The position numbers were made by a program, and so were the translations under genes. The notes under the pieces are model-generated. The model searched no databases. It saw nothing but the letters and a program-made list of their open reading frames with translations, and had not been told where the DNA came from. Source: Vibrio sp. UCD-FRSSP16_30 (lineage in GTDB: Bacteria; Pseudomonadota; Gammaproteobacteria; Enterobacterales; Vibrionaceae). Taken from it: 64,000 nucleotides of DNA. This document shows positions 61,911 to 64,000 of the stretch, piece after piece. The stretch spans positions 62,001-126,000 of the forward strand of contig NZ_LZFW01000079.1 in NCBI RefSeq assembly GCF_001676025.1, read 5' to 3'. Each line of letters opens with the position of its first letter. Positions within the stretch are counted from its first letter, which is position 1.

Positions 61911-64000
61911 TTAACTTTGTTGCTCTTTATTCATCCAATTACACCACATCTCACTGACAAATTTACGTTGTTCAACAAACTTATCCTCAGCCACATCCGC
62001 ATCTAAATTGAGTAAGTTACGTCGATGTATTTCATTTCGCATTGAGGTATAAGCTTCTATCAGTTTTGTTGACTGTTCTGCACTCAACAAATCGGCATCA
62101 ACTAAACTTTGTAAGATCCGCACATTATCAGACCACTGACTAAGACTCGGATCTTTATGAGAGTAATTAAGCACCCAATATTGCGTTAAGAATTCGATAT
62201 CGGTAATGCCGCCATGATCTTGCTTTAGCATAAAACGATATTTCTTTTTACTGCCTAAATGATCGCGCATTTTCTCGCGCATTTTTACAACCTCTGTGCG
62301 CAGTTGATCTTGCTCTCTAGGTAAGCACAATACTGTCTTTCTTACCTTAGCAAAGGCATCCAGCAAAATATTATCACCATAAATAGGGCGAGCACGCACA
62401 ATCGCCTGATGCTCCCAAGTCCACGCTTCTTGGAGTTGATACTCTTCATATGAGTCGATTGGGCTTACCATCAAACCTGAAGCACCTGACGGTCTTAATC
62501 TTGTGTCAATTTCGTAAAGGATCCCAGAAGCGGTGCGGGTAGAAAATAGATGAGTGATTCGCTGCGCAAGACGAAGATAAAACTGCCTGCCATCAATAGA
62601 CTTAGCTCCATCGGTATACGCAGATAAAGGACAATCATGAACAAATACAATGTCCAAATCAGAGTTATAGCCGAGCTCCCAGCCACCCACTTTACCGTAG
62701 CCAAGCACAGCAAAACCACGCCCTTCTCGATTAAGTAAATGGTTTGGATCGCCATACTTTTCTGCCATTTGACGCCAAGCTTGATTAACCACTTGCTCAA
62801 CGATTGCCTCAGCTAAGTATGTTAAATGATCGCTCACCTGCATCACAGGCAGGACTCCAGTAATGTCAGCTGCCGCAATACGTAAAATACACGTTTGCTT
62901 AAACTGGCGAAGTGCCTCCATCTGCTGCTCCATATCCTCTTCGGGGATACGTGCAAGGTAGTCTCGAAGCTCACTCTTATAACTGCTTAGCTCTACAGGC
63001 TTATACAGCTGTAGAGGGTCTAAGAGCTCATCAAGCAAAATAGGATAACGGCCCAATAGCTCGGTAATCATAGGACTTGCAGTACACAGCTTAACTAACT
63101 GCTCTAATGCCGCAGGGTGCTCATCAAGAAGCTCTAAATACGTTGTACGAGTCACTATCTTAGAAAGTACGGTAAGTACTCGCTCCAACCCAAACTCACC
63201 CTCAGGGTGAGATAACACAGTATAAATAAGTTTAGGCATTAAGTGCCTAACCACTTCTCGCCCTCTTGGACCTAAGGTTTTCTTACCCAACTCTGCCTTA
63301 AACGAGCACAAACTGTTTGATAAATCGGACAGTTGTTTCTCTTTTACGTCCAAAGACAGTTCATGCAAAATACCAATAACCTGCTCAGGATCTTTTGCCA
63401 CACTCCATAACTCTTGGTAGATAGAATCAATAACCTGACCATTCTCTTCTTCATCACCAATAAGATCTTCAAATACTTGGTGAACATTGGCCATATGTTG
63501 GCTTAATTCAGCCTGCAATTGCTGATAAGTAGCAAAGCCCATAACACTGGCCAGTTTTTGTTGATTGTCACTGTCATCAGGCAACGTTTGCGTTTGCTTA
63601 TCTTCCATCGCTTGCAGTAGATTCTCAAGGCGACGTAAGAAGCAATAAGAGGAGCGCATGCCATCAACATCCTCAGGTTCAAGCAGATGTTGTTGTTTAA
63701 TTGCTTCTAGGGTTTCCAGTAATCCTCGCCCTCTTAAACTAGGTTCTCTGCCGCCTCGAATGAGCTGAAAAACCTGCGCAATAAACTCAATTTCACGAAT
63801 TCCACCCGGCCCTAGTTTAATATTATTGGTCAGTCCTCGACGACGAACTTCACTGCGAATCATCGCTTTCATGCGGCGTAATGATTGAATAGCACTAAAG
63901 TCGATATAGCGACGGAATACAAATGGACGTAACATCTGACGAAGCTCTTGATATTGAGGGTACATTTCCCGTCCCATGACCCTAGCTTTCACCATCGCAT
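61911..64000 (-). CDS. glnE: Glutamine synthetase adenylyltransferase, 5'-truncated by the window
   Basis: GlnE adenylylates and deadenylylates glutamine synthetase in response to PII and glutamine. About 696 codons are present; the reading frame continues through the window edge without a start. The ATG at 63995 is internal, because the preceding codon reads on into the conserved ...AMVKARVMG segment. Visible parts are the end of the N-terminal deadenylylase domain (NIKLGPGGIREIEFIAQVFQ), the central domain, and the C-terminal adenylylase domain with VLGYGKVGGWELGYNSDLDI and GGITDIEFLTQYWVL. E. coli GlnE is about 945 residues, so about 250 residues lie outside. The gap to hldE is 94 bases. 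Confidence 0.96.
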   Translation of the reverse strand, partial: AMVKARVMGREMYPQYQELRQMLRPFVFRRYIDFSAIQSLRRMKAMIRSEVRRRGLTNNIKLGPGGIREIEFIAQVFQLIRGGREPSLRGRGLLETLEAIKQQHLLEPEDVDGMRSSYCFLRRLENLLQAMEDKQTQTLPDDSDNQQKLASVMGFATYQQLQAELSQHMANVHQVFEDLIGDEEENGQVIDSIYQELWSVAKDPEQVIGILHELSLDVKEKQLSDLSNSLCSFKAELGKKTLGPRGREVVRHLMPKLIYTVLSHPEGEFGLERVLTVLSKIVTRTTYLELLDEHPAALEQLVKLCTASPMITELLGRYPILLDELLDPLQLYKPVELSSYKSELRDYLARIPEEDMEQQMEALRQFKQTCILRIAAADITGVLPVMQVSDHLTYLAEAIVEQVVNQAWRQMAEKYGDPNHLLNREGRGFAVLGYGKVGGWELGYNSDLDIVFVHDCPLSAYTDGAKSIDGRQFYLRLAQRITHLFSTRTASGILYEIDTRLRPSGASGLMVSPIDSYEEYQLQEAWTWEHQAIVRARPIYGDNILLDAFAKVRKTVLCLPREQDQLRTEVVKMREKMRDHLGSKKKYRFMLKQDHGGITDIEFLTQYWVLNYSHKDPSLSQWSDNVRILQSLVDADLLSAEQSTKLIEAYTSMRNEIHRRNLLNLDADVAEDKFVEQRKFVSEMWCNWMNKEQQS

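Noticed and set aside
63995..64000. ATG at 63995 as the glnE start
   Set aside because: The frame stays open to the window edge and the conserved sequence continues through the ATG; the gene is simply cut by the window.

Overview
The window reads as a chromosomal housekeeping stretch of a gamma-proteobacterium, almost certainly Vibrio or a close Vibrionaceae relative. Reasons: moderate to low GC; a DciA-type helicase loader divergent from secA where E. coli has secM; the blocks petABC-sspAB, rsmI/lpoA-yraN-diaA-dolP and rplM-rpsI/zapE/zapG-degQ-degS lying close to the dcw cluster; and proteins that resemble enterobacterial orthologues closely but not identically. I see no prophage, insertion sequence, integron, CRISPR array, tRNA or rRNA. 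Gene density is high and nearly every gene belongs to a known family.

Layout. 1-6.4 kb (+): gltB-gltD (glutamate synthase) with a terminator. 6.4-9.98 kb: DUF1499 lipoprotein, mtnN, a TRIC/UPF0126 membrane protein and a LysR regulator (+), the last converging on and overlapping a TSUP-family permease (-). 10.2-19.2 kb (-): carB/carA, dapB, mutT, secA. 19.4 kb (+): dciA. 20-36.7 kb (-): lpxC and the dcw division/cell-wall cluster (transcribed rsmH-ftsL-ftsI-murE-murF-mraY-murD-ftsW-murG-murC-ftsQ-ftsA-ftsZ), without mraZ at its head and without ddlB between murC and ftsQ. 36.9-37.3 kb (-): rnpB, the RNase P RNA. 37.3-41.9 kb: rsmI (-) divergent from lpoA-yraN-diaA-dolP (+). 42-48.3 kb (-): sspA-sspB, petA-petB-petC (cytochrome bc1), rplM-rpsI, zapE. 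48.4-51.6 kb (+): zapG, degQ, degS. 51.7-58.7 kb (-): parE-parC and nudF-yqiB-cpdA-yqiA. 58.9 kb (+): tolC. 60.4-64 kb (-): glnE (cut by the window end) and hldE.

The common theme is envelope and division: peptidoglycan precursors (mur genes, mraY, with dapB supplying meso-DAP), septal synthesis (ftsW, ftsI, ftsQ, ftsL, ftsA, ftsZ), the synthase activator LpoA, LPS (lpxC, hldE), export (secA, tolC), envelope quality control (degQ, degS, dolP) and the division-linked factors zapE and zapG. Nitrogen and one-carbon entry points (gltBD, carAB, glnE) flank them.

I found no clearly new multi-gene system. The signals worth a second look are small: a G9 homopolymer directly before the zapE Walker A motif, a perfect 19-bp inverted repeat between nudF and tolC, three 17-bp tandem repeats in the predicted lpxC leader, the missing mraZ, a 3-residue-periodic lysine tail on FtsI, an acidic C-terminal extension on DolP, and several operator-like or hairpin elements in leaders. 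Promoters and terminators were called by eye. Where the annotated start differs from the longest open frame, the reason is given.
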